DNA of 64,000 bases from Acidovorax radicis (GCF_020510705.1 NZ_CP075184.1:1488001-1552000), one strand, 5' to 3'. Counted from the stretch's first letter, positions 8,679 to 17,260 are shown. Notes: generated by a model not told the origin, from the letters alone. A program made the numbers and translations.

Positions 8679-9479
8679 ATGAACATCACCCAATCCCCTG
8701 AACTGCTTGACCGCCTGGCCGCCAGCTATGCGCTGGGCACGTTGCGCGGCGGCGCGCGCCGCCGCTTTGAAACCCTGGCCCGTGAGCACGCCACCGTGCG
8801 CGCAGCCGCCCTGGTGTGGCAGACCCGCTGGTCGGGTCTGACCGAGCTACAGCCGGTGGCCCAACCCGCGCCAGCCGTGTGGACCCGCATCGACAACCTC
8901 GTGCAGGCAGACCAATCCCACCGCGCCCTGCAGGCGGCGCGAGCTGCCGCGCCATCCACCCAGGCGGCTGCCCCGTCCGTCGCCCACACCTGGTGGCGCA
9001 ACCTGCTGGTGTGGCGCGGTGCGGCGGCGGCGGGCGCCCTGGCCACCGTGGTGGTGGGTGTGCAGGTCAATGGCGGGCTGCGCCACACCACCGGCGCGCA
9101 GATCGCCGCCTTGCAGCAGCAACTGCAGGCCACTCCCCAGATCCAGTACGTGGCCGTGCTGGCCGATGACAAGGCGGCCGCCTCGATGCTGGTCACCTTC
9201 GACCCCAAAAACAATCAACTGGTGCTGCAGCGCGTGGGTGGGTTCCAGGAGGGGGCCGACCAATCGCTGCAGCTGTGGGCGCTGCCGCCCGCGGGCGGCC
9301 CCCGTTCGCTGGGGGTGCTGGGGCAAGACAAGCTGCTCAAGCTCGTGGCGGGCGAGGCGGACGTGAAGCAGGTGCCCACGCTGGCCATCAGCCTGGAGCC
9401 CAAGGGTGGCGTGCCCAGCGAGACCGGGCCGACCGGGCCGGTGCTGTTCAAGGGCGCGCTGATCCAGCGGATGCTGTAG
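8679..9479 (+). CDS. Anti-sigma factor of the RskA (anti-sigma-K) family
   Basis: This 266-residue protein has an N-terminal cytosolic anti-sigma domain (LLDRLAASYALGTLRGGARR, with WQTRW), an Ala/Pro-rich linker, one transmembrane helix near residues 115-132 (AAGALATVVVGVQV) and a periplasmic RskA domain with the characteristic SLQLWALPPAGGPRSLGVL segment. It would hold the preceding sigma factor at the membrane until a periplasmic signal releases it. GAGGAG is placed just before the ATG at 8679. The sensed signal is unknown, although the neighbouring periplasmic globin and cupredoxin suggest a redox or nitric-oxide/copper link (inference). Confidence 0.88.
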   Translation: MNITQSPELLDRLAASYALGTLRGGARRRFETLAREHATVRAAALVWQTRWSGLTELQPVAQPAPAVWTRIDNLVQADQSHRALQAARAAAPSTQAAAPSVAHTWWRNLLVWRGAAAAGALATVVVGVQVNGGLRHTTGAQIAALQQQLQATPQIQYVAVLADDKAAASMLVTFDPKNNQLVLQRVGGFQEGADQSLQLWALPPAGGPRSLGVLGQDKLLKLVAGEADVKQVPTLAISLEPKGGVPSETGPTGPVLFKGALIQRML

Positions 9480-9626
9480 GCCCCTGTTCTGTGGGCGGCC
9501 CTGCGCGGCGCCGGTGTGTGGGGCGCGCCGATTATTTTTAGTGGTTATTGAATCCGCCGCCAGATGGGGTGCGTATGTAGAGGGCAACATCCTTTTACAT
9601 AACCACCCACTGCACTGGAGACCACG

Positions 9627-10571
9627 ATGAAACACCGGCATCCCCCCACCTTGCTGGCCACGCTGGCCATATGGGCCATGGCCACCACCGGGCTGGCCCA
9701 TGCCGACACGGGCAAGCTGCTGCTCACGGGCGGCGTCAGCACCATTGCGGGCTCGGCGGGTGGCGGCATCACGCCCTGGGCCGTGATTGGCAGCAACGCC
9801 ACCGAGGGCGAGATCGGCGTCAGCGCCTATGCCACCCGCGCTGCCACGCGCGATTACGGGCTGAACGGCTATGGCGTCGCGGTGGGGTGGCACGACAGGG
9901 TGGAGCTCTCGCTGGCGCGGCAAGATTTTGACGCCTCGCCCGCCGTAGCCCTCAACGGCATTGCGCCGTTTGGTGTGGCACCCGGCCAGCACATCAAGAT
10001 GGATGTGCTGGGGCTCAAGGTCAAAGTGGCCGGAGAAGCCGTGCTGGATGCCGACAACTGGATGCCGCAGATCGCCGTCGGGCTGGAGCACAAACAGGTG
10101 CATCCCGGCTCCATCGGGTCGGTGCTTGACTTTCTGGGCGCCAAAACCAGCGGCACCGACCTGTATGTGAGCGCCACCAAACTGCTGCTCGACAAGAGCC
10201 TGCTGCTCAACGGCACGCTGCGCTCCACCAACGCCAACCAGAACGGCCTGCTGGGTTTTGGCTCGGCCGCGCCCGGCAAGAACAGCCGCAGCCTGCAGCC
10301 CGAGTTTTCGGTGGCCTACCTCATCAACAAGCACGTGGCCGTGGGGGCCGAATACCGCTTCAAGCCCAACAACCTGCAGGCGCTGGGCGCGGCCGTCGGC
10401 CTGGGCGCTGCGCTGCGCGAAGACGACTGGAAAGACCTCTTCGTGGCCTGGGCGCCCAGCAAGAACCTGTCACTCACGCTGGCCTATGTGGACCTGGGCC
10501 GCATCGTGCCCGGCATCACCGGCCACCGCCGCCAGACGGGTTACTACCTCTCAGCCCAGGTGGCGTTCTGA
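9627..10571 (+). CDS. DUF3034 family outer-membrane-like protein
   Basis: The 314-residue protein has a signal peptide (residues 1-26, ending THGLAHA-like before DTGKLLLTGG), then a glycine-rich, alternating hydrophobic/polar sequence typical of beta-barrels and a C-terminal aromatic (AQVAF) as in outer-membrane proteins. The pattern (GKLLLTGGVSTIAGSAGGGI, PWAVIGSNATEGEIG, SLQPEFSVAYLINKHVAVGA, EYRFKPNNL) is that of family DUF3034, for which I know no established function. It follows the anti-sigma gene after 147 bases and precedes the globin gene by 51 bases on the same strand, so the three downstream genes form a likely operon. Confidence 0.8.
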   Translation: MKHRHPPTLLATLAIWAMATTGLAHADTGKLLLTGGVSTIAGSAGGGITPWAVIGSNATEGEIGVSAYATRAATRDYGLNGYGVAVGWHDRVELSLARQDFDASPAVALNGIAPFGVAPGQHIKMDVLGLKVKVAGEAVLDADNWMPQIAVGLEHKQVHPGSIGSVLDFLGAKTSGTDLYVSATKLLLDKSLLLNGTLRSTNANQNGLLGFGSAAPGKNSRSLQPEFSVAYLINKHVAVGAEYRFKPNNLQALGAAVGLGAALREDDWKDLFVAWAPSKNLSLTLAYVDLGRIVPGITGHRRQTGYYLSAQVAF

Positions 10572-10622
10572 CGCTTGGATGCGCTGACCACGCCCGCCCC
10601 AACCCTGCTCCGGAGAATTCCC

Positions 10623-11111
10623 ATGACACACCGTACCTTGCTAGCCCTGGTTCCCGCTCTGGCCATTGCCAGCCTGCTGGCCCTGCCCGCCGTGGCACAA
10701 ACCACCACAGCGGCTTCTGCGCCGTCACCTTCTGCGGGGGTGGCTGCGGCACCCGCAGGCCTGTACCAGGCACTGGGTGAAAAAGCCGGCATCACCCGCC
10801 TGATGGACGACTTTGTGGACCGCCTGGTCAAAGACCCGCGCATCGGCGCCCATTTCAAGGAGGTGAAACCAGCGGCCCTCAAGGAAAGCCTTACCGACCA
10901 GATTTGCCAGCTCAGCGGCGGGCCTTGCCAGTACGAGGGAGCCGACATGAAATCGGCGCATGCCGACATGGACATCAACAAGGGCCATTTCAACGCGCTG
11001 GTCGAAGTGCTGCAAACCGCCATGGACGCCCAGGGCATTCCCTTTGCCCAACAAAACCGCTTGCTGGCCCTGCTGGCCCCCATACACCGCGACATCATCA
11101 CGCTGCGGTGA
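10623..11111 (+). CDS. Exported group 1 truncated haemoglobin
   Basis: A signal peptide (MTHRTLLALVPALAIASLLA, cleaved near AVA-QTT) precedes an Ala/Ser/Pro linker and a truncated globin domain of about 115 residues. It begins LYQALGEKAGITRLMDDFVD and includes the KGHFNALVEVL segment, whose His is the likely haem-iron ligand. Truncated globins bind O2 or NO or reduce them; an exported form would act in the periplasm. GGAG lies a few bases before the ATG at 10623. It overlaps no neighbour but sits 4 bases before the cupredoxin gene. Two cysteines (DQICQLSGGPCQYEG) may form a disulfide. Confidence 0.85.
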   Translation: MTHRTLLALVPALAIASLLALPAVAQTTTAASAPSPSAGVAAAPAGLYQALGEKAGITRLMDDFVDRLVKDPRIGAHFKEVKPAALKESLTDQICQLSGGPCQYEGADMKSAHADMDINKGHFNALVEVLQTAMDAQGIPFAQQNRLLALLAPIHRDIITLR

Positions 11112-11115
11112 TCGC

Positions 11116-11180
11116 ATGAAAAACGCTATTGTTTGTATAGCTTTCAGCGCTTTATACACAAGCGCTATCGCCGGAAACGT
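11116..11180 (+). repeat. Dispersed repeat copy that encodes a signal peptide
   Basis: CGCTATTGTTTGTATAGCTT, CAGCGCTTTATACACAAGCG and CTATCG follow the consensus of the other copies (GCTATT..., ATAGCTnn, AGCGCTT, loop, AAGCGCT). The copy begins at the ATG of the cupredoxin gene and ends where the mature protein begins. Confidence 0.7.
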
Positions 11181-11871
11181 TCAAATCCAGGTGCTGGACC
11201 GCGACGGCAAGCCGGTGCCCGATGCCGTGGTGGTGGTGTACCCCGGCGCCGCCGCCGGGGCGCCGCCCGGCCTGCTGCAGTCCAACCCCACCATCGAGCA
11301 GGAAAAAATGCGCTTCGTGCCTGCGGTGACCGTGGTGTTGCCCGGCAGCACAGTGCGTTTCACCAACCAGGACCGGTGGGACCACCACGTGCGCGGGGCG
11401 CCAGCGGGCCTGCCGCCCAACCCTGCCAGCGCGGTGGATCCGAACAACGGTTTTGAGCTGCGCCTGTCGGGCAAGGCCGATGGCAAACCCGCCAACTTTG
11501 CCGACGTGAAACTCGACACCGCTGGCGTGGTGCTGTTGTCGTGCCACCTGCACGGCTCCATGCGCGGCCATGTGTTCGTGACCGATTCGGCCTGGACGCT
11601 CAAGACCGACAGCGACGGCATTGCCCGCTTCGCCGGCGTGCCCGATGGCGCCGCCCAGGTGCGGGTATGGCATGCCGAGCAACTGGTGGACTTGCCACGC
11701 AAGGCGTTGAACGTGGTGCCGGGGCCCGTGCTGGACACCGTGCAGCTGAGTGTGGTGCCGCGCGTGCGGCGGGGGCCGGCTGCGCCTTCCGCCAATACGT
11801 CCGGTGGGCCGATGGGCGGGTATGGCCAGGGGCCTGGGGTGGGTGCTGAGCAGGTTGCACACCGGCATTGA
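11116..11871 (+). CDS. Exported cupredoxin-like copper protein with carbohydrate-regulatory-like tail
   Basis: This 251-residue protein has a signal peptide (MKNAIVCIAFSALYTSAIAG) and a plastocyanin/azurin-type fold. The presumed type-1 copper ligands are the His in RWDHHVRG and Cys, His and Met in LLSCHLHGSMRGHVFV. A further beta domain (TLKTDSDGIARFAGVPDG) and a Gly/Pro-rich end follow. Proteins of this kind are often labelled methylamine-utilisation protein, but no methylamine dehydrogenase genes are present. ATG at 11116 lies only 4 bases after the globin stop. The signal peptide is encoded almost entirely by a copy of the dispersed repeat, which is unusual. Confidence 0.8.
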   Translation: MKNAIVCIAFSALYTSAIAGNVQIQVLDRDGKPVPDAVVVVYPGAAAGAPPGLLQSNPTIEQEKMRFVPAVTVVLPGSTVRFTNQDRWDHHVRGAPAGLPPNPASAVDPNNGFELRLSGKADGKPANFADVKLDTAGVVLLSCHLHGSMRGHVFVTDSAWTLKTDSDGIARFAGVPDGAAQVRVWHAEQLVDLPRKALNVVPGPVLDTVQLSVVPRVRRGPAAPSANTSGGPMGGYGQGPGVGAEQVAHRH

Positions 11872-11981
11872 AGGGGCCGCGTCTGAGGGCCGGTGGTGAT
11901 GGTCCTGGCCTGGTGTGGTGTGGTTTGGTGTGAGTGCGCAGGCCGGGCGTACACCCCGGCTCCCGGCCTCTGCAAAGGAAT

Positions 11982-12045
11982 GCTGGCTACTATTAAAACA
12001 ATAGCTGTTGGCGCTTTACAGACAAGCGCTGGAAGCTAAAAACAC
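11982..12045 (+). repeat. Dispersed repeat copy, intergenic
   Basis: CTACTATTAAAACAATAGCT, then GTTGGCGCTTTACAGACAAG and CGCTGGAAGC, is a clear copy lying between the convergent cupredoxin and cytochrome c genes. Nothing else was seen in this 197-bp gap apart from a short T/G-rich run near 11905-11930. Confidence 0.7.
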
Positions 12046-12068
12046 CAAAAATCCAAGACGCACACCCA

Positions 12069-13124
12069 TCACCCCGGCATCCGCAACCCCGAAGAAACCG
12101 AAGGCACGTTCGACGGCCGACGCTGCTGCACCGGCTGCTCTACCCGCACCAGATGTGCATCGGCAGCACCTCTTGCCCCCACATCCCCACTGGCCGGCGC
12201 ATGGCCCACCACCGGGCCGGCACTCGCCGCATTGGCGTTGCCCCCAGGCGTTGTCAAAAACAGATACAGCGCCTGCGCATCCACATCGCTCAACTGCCCC
12301 AGCGACTTAAACGGCATCACCTGGATCGGCCTGCCATCGGGTCGTTTGCCCGTGCGCAGCATGGCCACAAAACTGGCTGCATTGGGGTAGCGTGCCAGGG
12401 CGCTGCCGGCACTCTGGGCGCTGGGGCGGATGTCCGCCGCTGCGGGCCAGTCGGGCGGGCCGCCCGGTATCTTGCCGCCCGCCAGGTTGGCGCCATGGCA
12501 GCCGATGCACATGTTGGCCACGTATTGGCCGTTGGCCAGCGTCACACCCGCAGGGGTCGGGCGCGAGGGCGCCAACTGGTGGTTGATGCGCGCAGCCGCG
12601 TCGGGTATGGCGCCCAGGCCATACAGCACCCAGGCGGGGCGGGGCAGCTCCACCACGGTCTGCGTGCCCTCTTGGGGTTTGAATTGGCGCACGTACGGCA
12701 CCAGGGCGTCCAGGTCGTCGTTGCTCCAGCGGTTGTAGTCCTCGCTGGGCATTACCAGCACTGGGCGGCCATTGGGCTTGACGCCATGGCGGATCACGCT
12801 GTTCCAGTCTTCGGGCTGGTAGCGGGCCACCACACCGGCGGACGTGATGTTGGGGCCTGCCAGGCGCGTGCCCTTGCCATCGTTCACAAACTCGCGGCCC
12901 GTGCCTTGGGCGCCGTGGCAGTCGGTGCAGCCACGCGATGCATACAGGTAGCGCCCGCGCTCGATGGTCTGTGCATCGGTGGTGTAGGCCACGGGTCGGG
13001 GCTTGATGTCGATATAGCGGTTGCGCTTTTGCTCGGCCAGGTGTAGGCCGATGGCTGCCGTGGCGACAACAACCACGCCCAGCAGCAGTGCGCTGCCTGC
13101 GGTCCATTTGATCCAGCGTTTCAT
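12069..13124 (-). CDS. Membrane-anchored di-haem cytochrome c
   Basis: The 351-residue protein starts with a membrane anchor (about residues 5-28) and has two CXXCH haem-binding motifs, CTDCH at about residue 66 and CIGCH near 205. Each begins a class-I cytochrome c domain with later Met-containing axial-ligand candidates (VMPSEDYN, VMPFKSL). It would carry electrons at the periplasmic face of the inner membrane. A low-complexity tail of about 60 residues (after LFLTTPGGN) is not part of the haem domains. It lies 163 bases downstream of, and on the same strand as, the ABC transporter/dehydrogenase operon and could accept electrons from that dehydrogenase (inference). Confidence 0.88.
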   Translation of the reverse strand: MKRWIKWTAGSALLLGVVVVATAAIGLHLAEQKRNRYIDIKPRPVAYTTDAQTIERGRYLYASRGCTDCHGAQGTGREFVNDGKGTRLAGPNITSAGVVARYQPEDWNSVIRHGVKPNGRPVLVMPSEDYNRWSNDDLDALVPYVRQFKPQEGTQTVVELPRPAWVLYGLGAIPDAAARINHQLAPSRPTPAGVTLANGQYVANMCIGCHGANLAGGKIPGGPPDWPAAADIRPSAQSAGSALARYPNAASFVAMLRTGKRPDGRPIQVMPFKSLGQLSDVDAQALYLFLTTPGGNANAASAGPVVGHAPASGDVGARGAADAHLVRVEQPVQQRRPSNVPSVSSGLRMPG

Positions 13125-13228
13125 GGTGGTATCCCTCTTCTTCGATTCAATTGCCGTGTTCAGGCGGCGGATTCTGAAGTCGAAGAAGTAGTTTGTGGCG
13201 CCCTTCGGCCACAGCGCAAGGCGGGGCC

Positions 13229-13244
13229 GGTGACATTTGTCACA
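13229..13244. promoter_or_regulatory. CRP/Vfr-like palindrome upstream of the cytochrome c gene
   Basis: GGTGACATTTGTCACA matches the GTGA-N6-TCAC spacing of CRP-family sites, with only the outer base on one side off. It lies 105 bases upstream of the cytochrome c start codon, in the gap after the binding-protein gene. The role is inferred from the sequence only. Confidence 0.4.
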
Positions 13245-13287
13245 AACGGCCCGTTGGTGTGAGGGGGCGTGGCCCGCTCACACCCGC

Positions 13288-14358
13288 TCAGCGCTCGATG
13301 GTCTTGTTCCAGCGTGCATTCCAGGCAGGGCGGTTCGCGTTCACGCTGTCCCAGTCCAGCGTCACGGCGTTTTTCATCCACTGGCTGATCTGTGCGACCT
13401 GGGCTGCACCTTCACCCACGGCCGGGGCCTTGGGGTTGGTAGGAATCTGCGCGCCAAACTGCAGCACGTTGGCCTGGGCCAGCGGGCTCAGCAGAAATTC
13501 GGCCAGCTTTTGGGCCAGCTCGGGCTCGCTGTTCTTGGCGATCACGCACTGGCCGGTCATCAGCACCACCGAGCCCTCCTTGGGCTGTGCGTATTCCACC
13601 GGAATGCCCTTGGCCTTCAAGGCCGCCACGCTGGTGGGCGTGAGCGGGAAGATCGCGGCCTCACCCGTCTGCACCATCTCCGAAATCTTGGCCGAGCTGG
13701 GGATGTACTCCAGCACGTTCGGGCCGATGGTCTTGGCCCAGTTGTTGAAGCCTGGCTCCACGTTCTTGTCATTGCCGCCCTGGATGCGGTTGAACATCAA
13801 GAAACCGTGCAGCCCGAACGACGACGACGGCATGGACTGGAACACCACCTTGCCCTTGTACTTGGGGTCGGCAAAGTCCATCCACGACGTGGGTGCTGCC
13901 CAGCCCTTTTCGGCAAACATCTTGGTGTTGTAGGCAATGCCCGTCATGCCAAGGCTCACGCCGCTGGCCAGGTCGTCCTTGAAGCGGGCTGCGGGATAGA
14001 TGTCGTTCAGGTGCTGGTTGGGGCGTTGCTTCTCGCACAGGCCCATGCCCATGGCGCGCACCATGATGCCGTCGTCCAGAAACATGACGTGCATCTGTGG
14101 TTTGTCCTTGTTGGCCTGCGCCTTGGCCAGGATGTCCGAGGACGTGCCGGGCACCACCACCACCTTCACGCCGTGCAGCTTTTCAAACGCGGGGAACACG
14201 TACTGCGTGTACGCCTTCTCCATGGTGCCGCCGTTCATGCCGATGTACAGCGTCTTGGTCTGCGCGGTGGCGGTGCCTGCTGCGGCCACGGTGGCCAGTG
14301 CGGCGGCTGCCACGAGAGCGCGGCGGGTGCGGCTTGCAAAGCGAGGGGAGAAGGTCAT
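13288..14358 (-). CDS. PotD-like ABC transporter substrate-binding protein
   Basis: The signal peptide (residues 1-33, ...AAAGTATAQ) is followed by an extracytoplasmic binding-protein fold of the iron/polyamine (PotD) type: LYIGMNGGTMEKAYTQYVFP, GVKVVVVPGTSSDILAKAQA, MTGIAYNTKMFAEKGW and SWMDFADPKYKGKV. It would capture the solute in the periplasm for the two permeases and the ATPase encoded upstream on the same strand. It is the last gene of that operon, 51 bases after the FAD oxidoreductase gene. The ligand is not known; the neighbouring dehydrogenase points to an amine, imino acid or opine rather than iron. Confidence 0.85.
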   Translation of the reverse strand: MTFSPRFASRTRRALVAAAALATVAAAGTATAQTKTLYIGMNGGTMEKAYTQYVFPAFEKLHGVKVVVVPGTSSDILAKAQANKDKPQMHVMFLDDGIMVRAMGMGLCEKQRPNQHLNDIYPAARFKDDLASGVSLGMTGIAYNTKMFAEKGWAAPTSWMDFADPKYKGKVVFQSMPSSSFGLHGFLMFNRIQGGNDKNVEPGFNNWAKTIGPNVLEYIPSSAKISEMVQTGEAAIFPLTPTSVAALKAKGIPVEYAQPKEGSVVLMTGQCVIAKNSEPELAQKLAEFLLSPLAQANVLQFGAQIPTNPKAPAVGEGAAQVAQISQWMKNAVTLDWDSVNANRPAWNARWNKTIER

Positions 14359-14409
14359 GGTGCTTTCCTTTCTGGTGGGGGATGAAAGACGTGTCGGTGG
14401 CTAACGTTG

Positions 14410-15567
14410 TCAGTGGGCAGCGGCAGTGCTGGCCACTTCAGCCACCGTCGTTGGGAGAAATCGCTCAATCGCAAACGCATCAATCGGCGTGGTGCTGCGG
14501 CCGTCACGCGCCAGCTCGGCCAGCACCTCGCCCACGCCGGGGCCAATCTGAAAGCCCGCACCCGCAAAGCCAAAGCCGTGGATCAGGCCGGGCGTGGTGT
14601 GGCTTTTGCCCAGCACGGGTTGCCGGTCGGGCAGGTAGCCTTCGGTGCCGCTCCAGGTGCGGATGAAGTGCGCGTTTTTCAGGGCAGGCAGCAGCTCCAC
14701 CGCCTGCACGGCCAGCGTGGCGATGGCACTGCGCTCGGAGCGGGCGCGGTCGGCATCCAGCGCCACACCTGCGCCGCCGCCCAGCACCAGGTTGCCGCGC
14801 GCCACCTGGCGGCAGTAGATGCCGCCGCCTTCCACACCCAGGCTCCAGTGCATGAAGAAGGGCAGGGGTTCGGTCACGGCCATGGCCGGGTGGCCGGAGT
14901 GGATGGGCACGGCCTCGCCAAACTGCGCCGCCAGCGCACCCGCCCAGGCGCCTGCGCAGTTGATGAGCACGGGAGCCCGAACGGCCAAGGTATTGCCCGA
15001 GCGTACGGTGAATACCTTGCCGTCGTGCTCCACTGACGTCATCGGCGTGCGTTCGAGAATCTGTGCGCCCGCGCGCCGTGCGGCCAGCGCAAACGCGGGC
15101 GACACCAGGCGCGGGTTGGCCTGGCCGTCGTCGGGGCACAGCGAGCCACCCACCGCACGCCCGCCCAGCCAGGGGCAGCGCTCGCGCAGCGTGGCGCCCG
15201 AGATGAGCTGGATGCCCAGGTCGAAGTCACTGCTCAGGTTTGCGTAGGCCTCCAGCGCGGCCATGTCCGCCTCGCTGCGGCCGATCTTGAAGTGCCCGCT
15301 GCGTTGGTACTCGCCATCGGTGCCAATCAGCGCGGGCAGGTTGGCCCACACCTGGTGCGCACGCTGCGCCAGCGGCAACTGGCTCACAGGGCGGCCCTGG
15401 CGGCGCACGCCGCCGTAGTTCACGCCGCTGGAGCGCGAGCCGCACAGGTCGCGCTCCAGCAGCACCACCGCCACACCTTTGCGGCGCAGTGCCAGTGCGG
15501 CCGATGCACCCATGATGCCGCCGCCCACAATGGCAATGTCGGTGTCAATGGTTCGGGTTGTGGTCAT
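14410..15567 (-). CDS. FAD-dependent oxidoreductase, DAO/HcnC type (beta subunit)
   Basis: The 385-residue flavoprotein of the D-amino-acid oxidase superfamily has an N-terminal dinucleotide-binding motif (IAIVGGGIMGASAALALRRK, then GVAVVLLERD) and a C-terminal FAD segment (HGFGFAGAGFQIGPGVG). It would oxidise an amine or amino acid at C-N. Its start codon overlaps the stop of the preceding large FAD protein by four bases (ATGA), so the two are translationally coupled. Together with that protein and the small [2Fe-2S] protein it matches the three-subunit arrangement of hydrogen-cyanide synthase, opine oxidase and D-hydroxyproline dehydrogenase. The substrate is unresolved. Confidence 0.85.
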   Translation of the reverse strand: MTTTRTIDTDIAIVGGGIMGASAALALRRKGVAVVLLERDLCGSRSSGVNYGGVRRQGRPVSQLPLAQRAHQVWANLPALIGTDGEYQRSGHFKIGRSEADMAALEAYANLSSDFDLGIQLISGATLRERCPWLGGRAVGGSLCPDDGQANPRLVSPAFALAARRAGAQILERTPMTSVEHDGKVFTVRSGNTLAVRAPVLINCAGAWAGALAAQFGEAVPIHSGHPAMAVTEPLPFFMHWSLGVEGGGIYCRQVARGNLVLGGGAGVALDADRARSERSAIATLAVQAVELLPALKNAHFIRTWSGTEGYLPDRQPVLGKSHTTPGLIHGFGFAGAGFQIGPGVGEVLAELARDGRSTTPIDAFAIERFLPTTVAEVASTAAAH

Positions 15568-16952
15568 TCGGCAGCCTCCGCCTGGGCTTGCAGGTGGATG
15601 GGAATGGGCTTGATCGGCGCTTGCCCGCGCAGCCGTCCTACCGCATCAATCGGCTTGCCCGTGGCGTGGGCCAGGATTTCTGCAGCGCCCACGCCGCACA
15701 TGCGGCCCTGGCAGCGGCCCATGCCTACGCGGGTCAGGGCCTTCAGGCGGTTCATTTCGTCGGCACCCGCATCGCGGGCGCAAGCCCGCAGCTCGCCCGC
15801 CGTGATGTTCTCGCAGCGGCACACCACGAGCGCATCCGGCGCGTTAACGGCCCAGTCGGCGGGGAAGGGGAAGGCGCGCTCCAGCCCTTGCCTGAAAGGC
15901 ATCAGCTTCGTCAGCTTGCGTTCCAGCTCCGCAGCGCGTGCGGCATCCACTTTGACGCCGTGGTCTGCCAGCAGCGCCAGCGCGGCGCGCTCGCCCGCCC
16001 ATTCGGCGGCGTCCGCGCCCATGATGCCCGCGCCATCGCCCGCCAAGTACACGCCCGCCACGCTGGTGCGGCCTGCGCCATCACGTTCAGGCAAGTGCGC
16101 GCGGTGCATGGGCGCCCAGGCAAATTGGCAGCCCAGCAGGTCGGCCAGCTGGGTTTCGGACCGCAGGGCGTAGCCAAAGCCCACGGCGTCGCAGGGCACG
16201 GTGTGCTCACGCTGGCCGTCGCTCCACACCACCGCGTTCACACGGGTATCGCCTTGAATGCGCACGGGCCGCACGCCGGTGTGCAGCGCCACGCCATGCG
16301 CACGCAGCCAGCCCACGTAGTACAGGCCCTTGGCCAGCACGGCGGGCTGCGTCAGCATGCCGGGCAGGGCCGTCAGTTGGTCGGCAAAGCGGGCGGTGTC
16401 GAGCACCGCCGCGACCGTTGTGCCTGCCTTGGCATATTGGTAGGCCACGAGGTACAGCAGCGGCCCGGTGCCCATCAGCACCACGTTGCGGCCGATGGTG
16501 CAGCCCTGAAACTTCAGCGCCACCTGCGCGCCACCCAGCGTGTACACGCCGGGCAGCGTCCAGCCCGGCACGGGCAGCACGCGGTCGGTGGCGCCGCTGG
16601 CCACGATGAGCTGGCCGTAGGGCACCGTGCGCGTGGTTTGCGTGGGACCGTGCAGCACATCGAGCAGGCCGGCCTGGGCGTTCCACACCAGGCTGTCGGC
16701 TTGGTAGTCGATCTGCGTCTGCAGGCTGTCGAAAACGCTGTGCAAGTCCGTAGCGCGTGATGCTTCGGTACCGTACAAGGTTTGCGGGTTGCGGGCAAAG
16801 TGTGCGGGCGGGCGGCGGTAGATCTGCCCACCGCCGCGCGCGGCCTCGTCGATCACCACGGGCCGCACGCCATGCGCCACCAGGGTTTGCGCAGCGCGAA
16901 TGCCCGCAGGGCCTGCGCCCACGATCACGGGTTGCAAGGTGGGGGCGGTCAT
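15564..16952 (-). CDS. NAD(P)/FAD-dependent oxidoreductase, HcnB/OoxA type (alpha subunit)
   Basis: The protein has an N-terminal FAD motif (PVIVGAGPAGIRAAQTLVAH), a second dinucleotide-binding motif in the middle (NVVLMGTGPLLYLVAYQYAK) and an FAD-contact segment (VAGVYLAGDGAGI). Its C-terminal BFD-like cysteine domain (VCRCENITAGEL ... GMGRCQGRMCG) can hold a [2Fe-2S] centre. This matches the large subunit of opine oxidase or cyanide-synthase-like dehydrogenases, which pass electrons from substrate to the respiratory chain. ATG at 16952 overlaps the stop of the small [2Fe-2S] gene by four bases and gives 462 residues. The longer open frame upstream is noise. Confidence 0.85.
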   Translation of the reverse strand: MTAPTLQPVIVGAGPAGIRAAQTLVAHGVRPVVIDEAARGGGQIYRRPPAHFARNPQTLYGTEASRATDLHSVFDSLQTQIDYQADSLVWNAQAGLLDVLHGPTQTTRTVPYGQLIVASGATDRVLPVPGWTLPGVYTLGGAQVALKFQGCTIGRNVVLMGTGPLLYLVAYQYAKAGTTVAAVLDTARFADQLTALPGMLTQPAVLAKGLYYVGWLRAHGVALHTGVRPVRIQGDTRVNAVVWSDGQREHTVPCDAVGFGYALRSETQLADLLGCQFAWAPMHRAHLPERDGAGRTSVAGVYLAGDGAGIMGADAAEWAGERAALALLADHGVKVDAARAAELERKLTKLMPFRQGLERAFPFPADWAVNAPDALVVCRCENITAGELRACARDAGADEMNRLKALTRVGMGRCQGRMCGVGAAEILAHATGKPIDAVGRLRGQAPIKPIPIHLQAQAEAAE

Positions 16953-17260
16953 GCGGGCTCTCCGGTGGTCAGCTGCATGCCCGCTTTCACCAACGTGGCG
17001 CAAGACCGCAGCCGTTCACCGCTGGCAGTCAGCACCCAGCAGTCCTGGCATGCGCCCATCATGCAAAAACCGGCGCGCGGCTCGTGGCTGAACTCGTTGC
17101 GGCGCAGCTGGGCGCGGTTGGTGAGGATGGCGGTGAGCACCGTGTCGCCTTCCAGGGCCGTAGCGGGTTCGCCGTCGAGCACGAAGGGCACGGGGGCGCG
17201 GTCTTTTTCGGCCACGCGGTGGAGCAAAGGTTGGCTGGAGCTCATGGTTGCGATGCCCAT
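16949..17260 (-). CDS. Small [2Fe-2S] ferredoxin-like subunit (HcnA/OoxX type)
   Basis: This 103-residue protein has the cysteine pattern CMMGACQDCW followed by a fourth Cys in RLRSCATLV, typical of the plant-type [2Fe-2S] small subunit of opine/proline-type dehydrogenases. VPFVLDGEPATALEGDTVLT forms the beginning of the ubiquitin-like fold. It lies between the permease gene (which ends at its first base) and the HcnB-like gene (four-base overlap), so it is the first dehydrogenase subunit of the operon. A second possible start is the ATG at 17245. Confidence 0.85.
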   Translation of the reverse strand: MGIATMSSSQPLLHRVAEKDRAPVPFVLDGEPATALEGDTVLTAILTNRAQLRRNEFSHEPRAGFCMMGACQDCWVLTASGERLRSCATLVKAGMQLTTGEPA

